64,000 bases of DNA, taken from assembly GCF_000427665.1 (NCBI RefSeq), contig NZ_KE386572.1, positions 5,084,373-5,148,372 on the forward strand, written 5' to 3'. The notes beneath the pieces are model-generated. The model saw only the letters and a list, made by a program, of their open reading frames with translations, made no database searches and was not told the origin of the DNA. The position numbers and the translations under genes were made by a program. This DNA is from Geminicoccus roseus DSM 18922 (lineage in GTDB: Bacteria > Pseudomonadota > Alphaproteobacteria > Geminicoccales > Geminicoccaceae). Positions 36,438 to 45,411 of the stretch are shown here, in pieces. How positions within the stretch are numbered: the first letter of the stretch is position 1; each line of letters starts with the position of its first letter.

Positions 36438-37607
36438 CTAGGGCAGCGCCGCCGCCACCGATGCCGGCTCCTGGGACGGTGCGCCCGCCACGGCCGCCTC
36501 GCTTGCGCGCCTCGCCCGGATCCGCTCGCTCGCGGTCTTCAGCTGCCCGCAGGCCGCCAGGATGTCGCGGCCGCGCGGCACCCGCACGGGGCTCTGGTAG
36601 CCGGCGGCCTCCACGATCCGTGCGAAGGCATGGATCCGGTTGTTCGAAGAGCATTCGAACACAGCACCCGGCCAGGCGTTGAACGGGATCAGGTTGACCT
36701 TGGCGGGGATGCCCTGGAGCAGGCGCACCAGCTCGCGGGCATCGGCGTCGCTGTCGTTCACGCCCGCCAGCATCACGTACTCGAAGGTGATCGGCTTGTT
36801 GCGGTGCGGGTAGGCGCGGCAGGCGTCGAGCAGCTCGGCGATCGGCCATTTGCGGTTCACCGGCACCAGCTCGTCGCGCAGCTCGTCGCGCACCGCATGC
36901 AGCGAGATCGCGAGCCCGGTGCCGAGCTCCTGTCCCCACTGCACGATCCTGGGCACAACGCCCGAGGTCGAGAGCGTGATCTTGTGCTTGGACAGGCCGA
37001 TCCCGTCGCCGTCGCTGGCCAGCTTCATCGCCGCTGCGATGCCGTCATAGTTGAACAGCGGCTCGCCCATCCCCATCACGACGATGTTGGTGAACAGCCG
37101 GTCCTCGCGCGGGCTCGGCCACTCGCCCAGGGCGTCGCGCGCGACCAGGAGCTGCGCCAGGATCTCGCCCGGCGTCAGGTTGCGCACCAGCGGCATCGTG
37201 CCGGTATGGCAGAACTTGCAGGTGAGCGTGCAGCCGACCTGGGTGGAGACGCACAAGGCGCCGCGATCGTCCTGCGGGATGAAGACGCTCTCGACTTCCT
37301 GGCCGTCGAAGAAGCGCAGGAGCCATTTGCGCGTCCCGTCGGTGGACTTCTGCTCGACCACGATCTGCGGCCGCGCCACCGAATACTGCTCGGCCAGCCG
37401 GCCACGCAGCTCCTTGGAGAGCGTGGTCATCTCGTCGAACGTCCTGGCACCCCGGCAGTAGATCCAGTGGAACAGCTGGCGGGCGCGCATCCTCGACTTG
37501 GATTCGGCCTCGCCCAGCTCCACCAGGACCGCTTCCAGGGCTGCCCGGTCCGCACCGATCAGGCTCTGGAGCCCGTCCGCGGCCAAAGGCTTTCTCAGCT
37601 GCTGCAC
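36438..37607 (-). CDS. rlmN: 23S rRNA (adenine2503-C2)-methyltransferase RlmN
   Basis: Radical-SAM enzyme of 389 residues that methylates A2503 in 23S rRNA (and A37 in some tRNAs). The 4Fe-4S motif is [34 protein letters not shown] and [12 protein letters not shown] follow, and the catalytic C-terminal Cys is in ILAACGQL. The N-terminal helical domain ([11 protein letters not shown]) is present. The last 30 residues are an Ala-rich extension. The IalB-like gene ends seven bases upstream; co-transcription is likely. Confidence 0.96.
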   Translation of the reverse strand: MQQLRKPLAADGLQSLIGADRAALEAVLVELGEAESKSRMRARQLFHWIYCRGARTFDEMTTLSKELRGRLAEQYSVARPQIVVEQKSTDGTRKWLLRFFDGQEVESVFIPQDDRGALCVSTQVGCTLTCKFCHTGTMPLVRNLTPGEILAQLLVARDALGEWPSPREDRLFTNIVVMGMGEPLFNYDGIAAAMKLASDGDGIGLSKHKITLSTSGVVPRIVQWGQELGTGLAISLHAVRDELRDELVPVNRKWPIAELLDACRAYPHRNKPITFEYVMLAGVNDSDADARELVRLLQGIPAKVNLIPFNAWPGAVFECSSNNRIHAFARIVEAAGYQSPVRVPRGRDILAACGQLKTASERIRARRASEAAVAGAPSQEPASVAAALP

Positions 37608-37613
37608 GTCGGT

Positions 37614-38150
37614 TCAGCCTCGCGCCACCGGCTCCGTCGCCAGCGCCGCGCTCGTGCCGCAGGCGGCGGTGAGCGCGTTGTAGGCGTCGGTGAAGCCGGA
37701 CAGGGAATAGGTGTCGATGGAATGGGTGTCCCGGGTCGAGGTGGCGCGGACCACGGCCTGCCGGCCGCGCCGCATCGCGACGATCGCCTTCTTGTCGTCG
37801 TCGGCGCTCTTCGCCCAGGCCTGCTCGTCGTTGGTGAAGAAACTGAACGGCGTGTCGTCGATCCGCACCGACACCTCGCTGCCCTTCTTGTAGGTGTAGC
37901 CCACCCGGATGCTGACCTCGTCGATCGGCGGGCTGGACGGGATCCGGGCCACGATGATGAACGGGTTGCCGCGCGAGGTGTAGTTGCCCTCCTGCTTCTT
38001 CGGCTCCGACGCGATGTAGCAGAGCTTCTCGCTGCCCTCGACGACGTAGAGGTTCCAGTCCTGGTGATTGGACAGGAGCTTCGGCGCGGCTTCAGCCATG
38101 GAAGGCACAAGCATGGCGAGCGACAAAACGACAGCGGCGAGCGCCTTCAT
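37614..38150 (-). CDS. IalB-family (invasion-associated locus B) secreted protein
   Basis: Secreted protein of 178 residues with a clear signal peptide (MKALAAVVLSLAMLVPSMAEA). The mature part shows the IalB pattern W-x-L-Y-V-V-E-G-S-E-K-L-C-Y, then NPFIIVARIPSSPPIDEVSIRVGYTYK and AVVRATSTRDTHSIDTYSLSGFTDAYNAL with a second Cys near the end that could pair with the first. IalB was named in Bartonella, but homologues occur in free-living alphaproteobacteria where the role is unknown. ATG 38150 was chosen by the signal peptide; longer frames give no better start. Confidence 0.8.
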   Translation of the reverse strand: MKALAAVVLSLAMLVPSMAEAAPKLLSNHQDWNLYVVEGSEKLCYIASEPKKQEGNYTSRGNPFIIVARIPSSPPIDEVSIRVGYTYKKGSEVSVRIDDTPFSFFTNDEQAWAKSADDDKKAIVAMRRGRQAVVRATSTRDTHSIDTYSLSGFTDAYNALTAACGTSAALATEPVARG

Positions 38151-38235
38151 GCAACTCGGCTCCGGAGGCAGGGGATGTTGGACTGCGGCAAGCATAGCCC
38201 TGGTGGCGTTCGATCTGAAGGGGTCGCAGCGACGC

Positions 38236-38799
38236 TCAGGCACGCCCAGTGCCGTCCCGGCCCCGGCGCAGCACCACGCCGCCATGGACGTGCGGTTTCG
38301 GAGGAACGATCGGCCCGCCCGGCATCACCGGCCGCTCGCCGAACCGGCCGAGCGTGATCTGCCGGTCGTACATCACGATCGCGGCAGCGATCGCGAGGTT
38401 GACGCAAAAGCGCGTCGGGATCTTCACGATATGGTCGCAGCGCGCCTGCATGGCCGGGCTCAGCGAAGCCCGCTCCGGGCCGAACACATAGGCCGCGGCG
38501 GAGGGATGACGGAACGACGGCAGCGCCACCGCATCCTCGGTGAGCTCCACCCCGACCAGCCGGCAGCCATGCGGCAGGTTCATCTCGTCCGGGCTGCGGT
38601 GGCGGAACACCGGCAGGCTGAGGTTGGACTTGGACGTGTCGGTGCGGCCGGCGTCGCGCAGGGACGTCGCCGGGTCGACCAGGAACAGATAGGCGGCACC
38701 GAAGGCATTCGCGGTGCGCATGAGGTTGCCGAAGTTCACCTCTTTCGAGATGGCTTCGGCGCCGATCGCGAACCAGCCGCGAAGTTGTTGCTCGGACAT
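38236..38799 (-). CDS. TrmH/SpoU-family RNA 2'-O-methyltransferase
   Basis: SPOUT-class RNA methyltransferase of 187 residues. Motifs: EVNFGNLMRTANAFGAAYLFLVD (motif 1 with the N..R..A pattern), YVFGPERASLS (motif 2) and IPTRFCVNLAIAAAIVMYD (motif 3, with C replacing the usual S in S-x-N-V). It probably 2'-O-methylates a tRNA or rRNA ribose; the target base is unknown. The C-terminal 35 residues are Gly/Pro/Arg-rich. ATG 38799 was chosen as the protein family begins near this point; an ATG nine bases upstream is possible. Confidence 0.85.
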   Translation of the reverse strand: MSEQQLRGWFAIGAEAISKEVNFGNLMRTANAFGAAYLFLVDPATSLRDAGRTDTSKSNLSLPVFRHRSPDEMNLPHGCRLVGVELTEDAVALPSFRHPSAAAYVFGPERASLSPAMQARCDHIVKIPTRFCVNLAIAAAIVMYDRQITLGRFGERPVMPGGPIVPPKPHVHGGVVLRRGRDGTGRA

Positions 38800-38956
38800 G
38801 ACGCCCATTTAGGCAGCCGGATCGCGTTCGGGAAGTCTCCATCCGGCGCGTGACCGGGCTTCGCGGCCTGATCCCGGCCGGTGCGAGCACCTTCCCGGCA
38901 GCCGGTCCCAGGCCTAGGATGGGAGCATCCTGGTCGAGTCGTTGGGAATCGAAAGT

Positions 38957-39967
38957 ATGCGTGCGCTGGTCTGCGAGCAGACGGTGGGTCTCGATGGCCT
39001 CGCCGTGCGGGAGATGGCTGATCCGGAGCCGGGCGCCTGCCATGTGCGGATCGCGGTCGCCGCGGCCGGCGTGAACTTCGCCGACCTGCTGATGCTGGAG
39101 GGGCGCTACCAGGAGCGGCCGCCTTTGCCCTTCGTGCCGGGTCTGGAGATCGCCGGCATGATCGACAAGGTCGGCGCCGGGGCCATCATGGGCGGGGTCG
39201 AGCCCGGCCAGCGGGTGCTGGCCTTCCTCGACCATGGCGGGTTCGCCGAGAAGACCTTGGCGCGGGCCGAGGACGTCATCCCGATCCCCGACGATGTCGA
39301 CGACGTGACCGCGGCGGCGATCGCGATCACCTACGGCACCGCCTACGGCGCCCTGTCCTGGCGCGCCCAGATCCTGCCGGGCGAGGTCCTGCTCGTGCAT
39401 GGCGCGGCCGGCGGGGTCGGCCTGGCGGCGGTCCAGGTCGGCAAGGCGATGGGCGCCAAGGTGATCGCCACGGCCCGCGGCGAGCAGCGGGCCGCGCTTG
39501 CCCGTGAGCACGGCGCCGACCATGCCCTGGACAGCGAGGACCCGGACCTGCGCAGCAGGATCAAGGAGCTGACCGGCGGCCAGGGGGTCGACGTGGTATT
39601 CGACCCGGTGGGCGGTGCCATGTTCGACCTGTCCTTGAGGGTGATCGCCTGGGAGGGGCGGATCGTGGTGGTGGGATTCGCGTCCGGCGACGTCCCGCAG
39701 ATCCCGGCCAACATCCTCCTGGTCAAGAACGCCTCGGCGCTGGGTTTCTTCTGGGGCAGCTACCGCAAGCATGATCCCGGCCGGCTGCGCGAAAGCTTCG
39801 AGCAGATCTTCGACTGGCTGGAGAAGGGGCGGATCCGCCCGCATGTCTCCGACGTCCTGCCGCTGGACCAGGGCCGGGACGCCCTGTCGCTGGTCAAGGA
39901 GCGGCGGAGCACCGGCAAGGTCGTGGTGCGGGTCGGCGACGGGGCAAGCGACCCGCGCCCGGGCTGA
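38957..39967 (+). CDS. NADPH:quinone reductase / zinc-free medium-chain dehydrogenase
   Basis: Quinone-oxidoreductase-type MDR enzyme of 336 residues without zinc ligands. The substrate domain (MRALVCEQTVGLDGLAVREM, AAAGVNFADLLMLEGRYQ, PFVPGLEIAGMID) leads to the nucleotide loop HGAAGGVGLAAVQVGKAMGA, then VDVVFDPVGGAMFDLSLRVIAWEGRIVVVGFA (two conserved segments). It probably reduces quinones or enones with NADPH. Start at ATG 38957 (a TTG 15 bases upstream is unlikely). It is divergent from the TrmH-like gene across a 157-base gap and convergent with the EamA transporters. Confidence 0.9.
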   Translation: MRALVCEQTVGLDGLAVREMADPEPGACHVRIAVAAAGVNFADLLMLEGRYQERPPLPFVPGLEIAGMIDKVGAGAIMGGVEPGQRVLAFLDHGGFAEKTLARAEDVIPIPDDVDDVTAAAIAITYGTAYGALSWRAQILPGEVLLVHGAAGGVGLAAVQVGKAMGAKVIATARGEQRAALAREHGADHALDSEDPDLRSRIKELTGGQGVDVVFDPVGGAMFDLSLRVIAWEGRIVVVGFASGDVPQIPANILLVKNASALGFFWGSYRKHDPGRLRESFEQIFDWLEKGRIRPHVSDVLPLDQGRDALSLVKERRSTGKVVVRVGDGASDPRPG

Positions 39968-39973
39968 GCCGGT

Positions 39974-40882
39974 TCAGCCGGCCTGCCCGAGGGTCGCCAG
40001 GCGCTGCAGGGTCACGGCCTCGCGCCGGCGGACCGTCTCGCGGTGGACGATGTAGATGCCGGAGGCGATCACGATGGCGGTGCCGGCCCAGGTCCAGGCA
40101 TCCGGCAGGGCATCGCCGAACACCACCAGCCCGATCACCGCGGCATAGAGCATCTGGACATACTGGAACGGCGCCACGATGCCGGCCTCGGCCTTGGAAT
40201 AGGCCAGCGACATCAAGGTGAAGCCGCCCCCGCCCAGCAGCCCGCCCAGGAACGAGATCATCAGCTGTTCCGCACTCGGCGTGGTCCAGACGAACGGCAG
40301 GACCGGCAGCATCCCCGCCAGGATCCCGACATTCACCCAGACCGCGAAGCAGCTCGGATGATCCTTCGGCGCCAGGCGGATGATCGCGTGGATGAAGCTC
40401 CAGAGCACCGAGGCGCCGATCATGCACAAGGCCGCAAAGCCGAACAGGCCGCTGCCCGGGCGCAGGATGATCAGCACGCCCAGAAAGCCCACCACCACCG
40501 CCGACCAGCGCCGCCAGCCGACCTTCTCGCCCAGGATCGGCACCGACAGGGCGGTGATGATCAGCGGCTGGCTGAACGCGATCGCATAGGCGTCGGTGAG
40601 CGGCATCACCGCATAGGCGTAGAACACCAGCACGCAGGCGAGCGGCGCCAGCGCCGCCCGGACCAGGTGCAGGCGCGGATTGGCCGGGCGGAGCAGGCGC
40701 AGGCCGCCGGCCGAGAGCGCCCACAGGGTCGGCGGTATCAGGCAGCCGATCGCGTTGAACGCCGCGACCTGGACCACGTGCCACTCGCCACCCAGGAGCT
40801 TCACCGCAGTGTCCTGCAGGGTGAACACGAAGAAGGCGGCAAGCGCCACCAGGATCGCGGGAAGGGTCGATGAGCCGGTCAT
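39974..40882 (-). CDS. EamA/DMT-family membrane transporter (copy 1)
   Basis: Ten-helix transporter of 302 residues made of two EamA repeats. The N-terminus LPAILVALAAFFVFTLQDTAVKLLGG and segments VFYAYAVMPLTDAYAIAF, LGEKVGWRRWSAVVVGFLGVLII and the second repeat YVQMLYAAVIGLVVFGDALPD are typical of the RhaT/YdcZ-like DMT superfamily, which exports metabolites or drugs. It is paralogous to the next gene, whose stop overlaps its ATG by four bases. Substrate unknown. Confidence 0.88.
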   Translation of the reverse strand: MTGSSTLPAILVALAAFFVFTLQDTAVKLLGGEWHVVQVAAFNAIGCLIPPTLWALSAGGLRLLRPANPRLHLVRAALAPLACVLVFYAYAVMPLTDAYAIAFSQPLIITALSVPILGEKVGWRRWSAVVVGFLGVLIILRPGSGLFGFAALCMIGASVLWSFIHAIIRLAPKDHPSCFAVWVNVGILAGMLPVLPFVWTTPSAEQLMISFLGGLLGGGGFTLMSLAYSKAEAGIVAPFQYVQMLYAAVIGLVVFGDALPDAWTWAGTAIVIASGIYIVHRETVRRREAVTLQRLATLGQAG

Positions 40883-41766
40883 GTCCTGATGGTCCTGCGA
40901 CGTACCGCTTCGCGGCGAAAGACGTAGATTCCCGAGGCCGCGACGATCATCGCGCCAAGGACGGTGGTCCAGGCCGGCACGTCGCCGAACAAAAGGAAGC
41001 CGACGATCAGGCCGTAGATCATCTGGCTGTACTGGAAGGGGGCGATGATCCCGGCCTCGACCTGGTGATAGGCCTGCACCAGCAGCATGAAGGCGCAGCC
41101 GGCGATGATCCCGGCGCTGAGTCCGATCCCGGCCTCGTAGGCGGTGGGCGCCACGCCCACGAACGGCATGGCCAGGCCGGCGACCACCACGGTCATCACG
41201 TTGCCATAAAGGGCGAAGGTCTCGACCGGCTCACCCGAGCGCATCCAGCGCAGGACGATGGTGCTGCAGGCGTGCAGGAAGGCGCCACCCAGCACCAGCA
41301 GCCGGACCGGCTCCAGCCCGCCGGCCGGGCCCAGCATCACCAGGACGCCGCAGAAGCCCACAGCCACCGCGCTCCAGCGGCGCCAGCCGACCTGTTCCTT
41401 CAGCAAAGGCACCGACAGGGCGGTGGCGATCAGCGGCGAGGTGAACAGGATCGCGTAGACATCGGCCAAGGCCAGCTGGCCGTAGCTGGAGAAGATCAGG
41501 ACGGTCGAGGCGAAGGAGATCAGCCAGCGGGTCAGGTGGCGATGCAGCACCCGGGTCTTGAGCCGGTGCAGCCCGCCCCGCGCCTGGGCGACCACGAAGG
41601 TCGTGATCAGGGCGCCCCCGGAAGTGAACAGCATCACCTGCAGCACGTGCCACTGCCCGCTCAGCAGCTTCACCACCGTATCCATGCCGGTGAACATGGC
41701 GAAGCTGGCAAGCGCCAGGAGAATCCCTTGCCGGCGCACCATCAAGGTGGCCGCCTGCCCGTCCAT
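40879..41766 (-). CDS. EamA/DMT-family membrane transporter (copy 2)
   Basis: Ten-helix transporter of about 295 residues from ATG 41766. The sequence parallels its downstream neighbour closely (GILLALASFAMFTGMDTVVKLLSGQWHVLQV against the same pattern in copy 1; FQYSQMIYGLIVGFLLFGDVP against FQYVQMLYAAVIGLVVFGDALP), so the pair arose by tandem duplication, and the overlap (ATGA) keeps them co-translated; they might form a heteromer as in some small DMT pairs. An upstream start at 41853 would add a Cys-rich extension that is not family-like. Confidence 0.86.
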   Translation of the reverse strand: MDGQAATLMVRRQGILLALASFAMFTGMDTVVKLLSGQWHVLQVMLFTSGGALITTFVVAQARGGLHRLKTRVLHRHLTRWLISFASTVLIFSSYGQLALADVYAILFTSPLIATALSVPLLKEQVGWRRWSAVAVGFCGVLVMLGPAGGLEPVRLLVLGGAFLHACSTIVLRWMRSGEPVETFALYGNVMTVVVAGLAMPFVGVAPTAYEAGIGLSAGIIAGCAFMLLVQAYHQVEAGIIAPFQYSQMIYGLIVGFLLFGDVPAWTTVLGAMIVAASGIYVFRREAVRRRTIRT

Positions 41767-41916
41767 GTCGTGTCTATCCGGAATGCCGTTCGCCGTCCGG
41801 TAGCAAGCTGTCAGGACGCACAGCAACCACAGATCCGGGCAGCGAACGTACATGTTGCCGCACGGAAACGCATGAACCCGCAGGCCTGGTCGGGCCTTCC
41901 TCCGGGTCGGGGGACC

Positions 41917-43098
41917 TCAGTGGATCCCGGGATGGACCCGCGGCTGCCCTCCGAACCAGGTGGAACGGCGGCTGCCCGCTTCGGCGCTGGACCGGTAGAC
42001 CCGGTCGAACTCCTTGGCGATCAGGTCCGGGGCGAACTGGGCGACCCGCCGCCGCCCCCTGGCCGCCAGGTCCTGCACCAGGGCCGGATCCCGCACCAGG
42101 CGGACGAGCGCCTCGCGCAGCGCGTCCACGTCGGATGGCGGCACGCACAGGCCGGCATCGCCCACCACTTCGCGGCAGCCGGGCGCGGTGGTGGTGACCA
42201 CCGCGCAGCCCGCCCCCATCGCCTCGAGCAGGACCATCGGAAAGTTCTCGTGCGAGGAGGGCAGCACGAAGATCGAGGAGGTGGCGTACAGCTCGGCCAG
42301 CGCCTCGCGCTCCAAGAACCCGCTGAAGTTCACCGGGCACTGCCGCTCGGCCGCGAGTTCCTTCAGCTTCGGCGCCTGCGGGCCGTCACCGGCGACGATC
42401 AGCTCGGTCGGTTCCTTCATCCCGGCGACCGCTGCGATCAGGTCCTGCACACCCTTGCGCGGCACCAGGCGCGTCGCCGCCAGGATGCGCCCGGGCACCC
42501 GCTCCCGCACCAGCACCGACCCCTCCCCGGCGAACGGGTTGGCGACCAGGACCGCCTCCTGCCCGCCCGCGGCCGCCAGGAGCCCGCCCAGATGCGCGGA
42601 CGGCAGGGTCACCCGGTCGGCGCTGTTGACCAGATAGCGCCACGCCGGACCGATCAGGCGGTGGATCATGTCAAAACGGTCAGGATTGTAGCCTGGCACG
42701 TCCGAGCCATGGGCGGTCAGGGTGAGCGGGATTCCGAACATTCTCGCGAGCGGAACGGCGACGGCCGCGCCCGGTACGATGAAGTGGGCATGAATGGTGT
42801 CGAAGGGCTGCGAACGCAGCAGGCGGTAGCCGGCGGCCAGGGCGCCCGGGATCCAAGTGGCCAGCTCGGAAGCGGTCGAGTAGTGGCGCGCCCGGCGGCG
42901 GCAGCTTGTTCGGATGATTTCCACACCAGCCCGCCGCTCCCTCCGCGGCAGATCGCCCATCCTCGAGGTCAGCACGGTCACTTCGCAGCCAGCTCGCGCC
43001 TGTTCTTCGGCGAGGATACGCACGGCACTCGCCCCTCCGCCCCCGATCGGCGGATATTCATGACAAACCGTTAATATTCTGCGATGACGATGCTGCAT
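41917..43098 (-). CDS. family 4 glycosyltransferase (GT-B fold)
   Basis: Cytoplasmic glycosyltransferase of 393 residues of the retaining GT4 (RfaB/PimB-like) group. The N-terminal acceptor domain has VCHEYPPIGGGGASAVRILAEEQA and AHFIVPGAAVAVPLA; the donor domain has ATRLVPRKGVQDLI, LIVAGDGPQAPKLKELA, VNFSGFLEREALAELYATSSIFVLPS and the E-x7-E-type HENFPMVLLEAMGAG. It likely adds a hexose to a surface polysaccharide or lipid. The start ATG 43098 follows GAGG. The region before it is AT-rich and could hold its promoter. Neighbouring pyruvyltransferase and sulfotransferase genes support a surface-glycan role. Confidence 0.88.
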   Translation of the reverse strand: MQHRHRRILTVCHEYPPIGGGGASAVRILAEEQARAGCEVTVLTSRMGDLPRRERRAGVEIIRTSCRRRARHYSTASELATWIPGALAAGYRLLRSQPFDTIHAHFIVPGAAVAVPLARMFGIPLTLTAHGSDVPGYNPDRFDMIHRLIGPAWRYLVNSADRVTLPSAHLGGLLAAAGGQEAVLVANPFAGEGSVLVRERVPGRILAATRLVPRKGVQDLIAAVAGMKEPTELIVAGDGPQAPKLKELAAERQCPVNFSGFLEREALAELYATSSIFVLPSSHENFPMVLLEAMGAGCAVVTTTAPGCREVVGDAGLCVPPSDVDALREALVRLVRDPALVQDLAARGRRRVAQFAPDLIAKEFDRVYRSSAEAGSRRSTWFGGQPRVHPGIH

Positions 43099-43964
43099 GC
43101 TCGCCTCATCTTTCGGAACGTAGCGTGCCGGCGTTTTTTGTAGCTTTAATATTCACTTGGAACATTGCCTCTTGCAAGTTCTCATTGTGCTCGCGGCTGC
43201 GTTCCGCTTGTCGGACGCGGCGAAAAATTTTGCATTATGTTCTGCAAGAAACTACACCGCGCACCCGCATTTTCTTCTGGAGCCGCAACCTTCGGCGCTG
43301 CACCGGGCAATGCTGAAGAGCAAAGGATCAGCGGCGGCTGCGGGGGGCGGTGACCGGCTTCGTGGCCAGGTTGTTCCCGGCCGCTTGCCGCCAATCGATG
43401 CCTCGCGAGCAACGGACGAGCAGCCCTGGAGGCGGATGACACGGGTTTCGTTGCGGCAACGTGCCCCACCCTACTGATTCCATTGCCCTCGCGGGCGGAG
43501 GGCAGGCTGGCCTCGGCCACCGCACCCCCCTCGGGCGCGGCTCCCTTCCTGATGGCAGATTCCCTCGCGCCATGGCCCCAGGGCCAGCGGAACGTCGGGC
43601 GGCGGACGGATCAATGCCCCCGCGGTTCACCGAACCCTGTCCGGCTCGGTGTAGCTCGGCGGAGATGTCCTGCTCGCCCTCGTCCTGGGGGCGCCCTGTC
43701 CTTGCTCGTGGAGATGCGCCTGTTCGGCCGGGGCCTCATGCCGCGCGGGCATGCGAGGCGCGCGTGCGGCATGAGGCCCCGTTTTCCGGGAAGCACACGG
43801 TCCCCGCTGCGGTCAACGGTGGCGCAGCTGCGGCCGATATTGTTGGCATTTTTCTCCCGACCGCTTCCCGGAGCCGGGAACGGCCGAGGTCCGACAGCCA
43901 AGTAATTCCGAAAGCAGTAGCCGTCCCGGAAAGTAAACAATTTCGGTCCGGTGCAACCGCTTGG
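43099..43964. other. gene-free stretch in the polysaccharide region
   Basis: About 870 bases without a recognisable gene on either strand. Roughly 43125-43310 is clearly richer in A+T than the rest of the window, and the middle contains a perfect 15-bp inverted repeat (43730-43780). Open frames here are high-GC artefacts. It may hold the promoter of the glycosyltransferase and the remains of a rearranged gene. Confidence 0.6.
43730..43780. repeat. perfect 15-bp inverted repeat with 21-base spacer
   Basis: Arm GGGGCCTCATGCCGC at 43730-43744 is exactly complementary to 43766-43780; the spacer is 21 bases and GTTTTCC follows on the plus side. It could act as a transcription terminator for plus-strand reads, although no plus-strand gene precedes it closely, or be the end of a mobile element. 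I saw no second copy in the window. Confidence 0.7.
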
Positions 43965-45131
43965 CTAGATCACGGCGAGGAGACGCTCGACGCCGGTATC
44001 CACGGCGGCGATGCAGCGTGCCACCGCGGCCGGGTCCGGCGGCGGGCCCGTCAGCGCCGCGTCGAGCAAATCGTCGAGCCTGCCCGCGCCGTCGGCCTCG
44101 ACCAGGGCCCGCACGTTCACCACCCGCTCCGCGATCCCGAGCAGGGCAGCGAAGCCGTCGAACTTCGGATTGTAGCCGAGCCCGACCAGCGGCACCCCCA
44201 TGCCGGCCGCCAGGATCAGGGGATGCATGCGCCCGCCGAGAAAGGCCCGGCACAGGCCGGTGCAGGCCTTGAGCAGCGCGGCGTCGGCAATCGGCACCAC
44301 CAGGGCCTCCGCCCGATGGCGCATCCGCTCGGCGATCCGGCCGGCCAGCCGGTCGTCGGCCTCCGAGGGCGCGCAATAGGTGGGCAGGAACAGGACCCGC
44401 ACGCCGTGCCGCTCGACCTGCCGATCGAGCAGGCCGGCCAGCCGCTCGACCAGGATCTGCCCCTGCGGACTGTCCTGCGGGTCGGCCAGCCCCAGCCGCC
44501 GGGCGAACTTGCGCGGGATCAGCCGCGGCTCGGGCGGGAACCAGCGCCGCACGGCCACCCCCAGGATCGGGCGTCCGTCATCGGGCAGGCCGGCCCGCTC
44601 CAGATGGGCGCGTGCCTGTCCAGGATCGGCCGGCTCCAGGCAGATCGCCGGATCCGGCAGGAGTTGCACCGGCCGATCGGCCAGGGCCTGCGCCACCTTC
44701 TGGGCGAGCGGGTCGCGCACCGTGAGCTGGGTCATGGTCCGGAACGCGGCGCGCGCGGCCAGCCGGCTGCTACGATGGCCAAGGGGGCCTACCCCCAGCG
44801 CGAACCCGGCGACCTTGGCGCCGGCGGCGCGCGCCGCCAGGGTTTGGGCCGCCCAGTACGGCATCTTCAGGAGGCTGTCGTCGTCCTGGAACAGCCCGCC
44901 ACCCCCGACCAGGACGAGGTCGGAGCGGCGCATCGCCTGCAAGAGCGCGCCGGCCGCCCCCCGCCGCACCGTCGCCACCCCCAGTTCCCGCGCCACCTGC
45001 TCGGGCCGGCTCGTCACCACGGTGATGGCCGCCTCGGGCGCATGGCGGCGCAGGAGAGCGCAGGTGGCCGTCCGGATCGCCTGGTCGCCGATATTGCCGT
45101 CGGCATCGCCGGCCAGGATCAGGATCCGCAT
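43965..45131 (-). CDS. polysaccharide pyruvyl transferase family protein
   Basis: 388-residue enzyme of the CsaB/WcaK polysaccharide pyruvyltransferase family, which add pyruvate ketals to sugars of capsules and cell-wall polymers. Visible: AGDADGNIGDQAIRTATCALL at the N-terminus, SDLVLVGGGGLFQDD, GFALGVGPLGHRSS, LTVRDPLAQKVAQAL, then the second half with FLPTYCAPSEADD, FLGGRMHPLILAAGMGVPLVGLGYNPK, the donor site region of the fold. ATG 45131 follows GGAGGGG and is preferred to 45203. Likely a surface polysaccharide gene together with the neighbouring glycosyltransferase; the real substrate is unknown. Confidence 0.82.
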   Translation of the reverse strand: MRILILAGDADGNIGDQAIRTATCALLRRHAPEAAITVVTSRPEQVARELGVATVRRGAAGALLQAMRRSDLVLVGGGGLFQDDDSLLKMPYWAAQTLAARAAGAKVAGFALGVGPLGHRSSRLAARAAFRTMTQLTVRDPLAQKVAQALADRPVQLLPDPAICLEPADPGQARAHLERAGLPDDGRPILGVAVRRWFPPEPRLIPRKFARRLGLADPQDSPQGQILVERLAGLLDRQVERHGVRVLFLPTYCAPSEADDRLAGRIAERMRHRAEALVVPIADAALLKACTGLCRAFLGGRMHPLILAAGMGVPLVGLGYNPKFDGFAALLGIAERVVNVRALVEADGAGRLDDLLDAALTGPPPDPAAVARCIAAVDTGVERLLAVI

Positions 45132-45411
45132 GTCGGCCCCTCCGGCCGGGCCAGCCATGCGCTTCGATCCCTTCGAAACCTGTGCACCATCCGAATGGGT
45201 CATGGCCGTTCAAGTCTCTCCTGCGTCCCGGCTGCACCAGCACATCGGCCGGCGTCGCTTTAGCGGATCATGCGATTGCAATACGCGTCAATTCAGGTGA
45301 CGTTGCTGGATAGTGGCCAGCCGCGCCCACGTCGTCCAGGGGCAGCATCCGGAAAAATAAGCGGCTTCCGGAACAAGGCTATTCGGCGGCTTTCTGAGGA
45401 GATGTGTCGCG

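Noticed and set aside
32868-38357. Very long plus-strand open frames, up to 1403 codons, opposite sppA and rlmN
   Set aside because: Such frames arise opposite GC-rich genes with strong third-base preference; the sequence is His/Gln/Gly-rich with no domain, and both real genes are clearly on the minus strand.
42900-43330. Transposase remnant in the AT-rich part near the glycosyltransferase
   Set aside because: No transposase motif or target-site repeat was found; only base composition is unusual.
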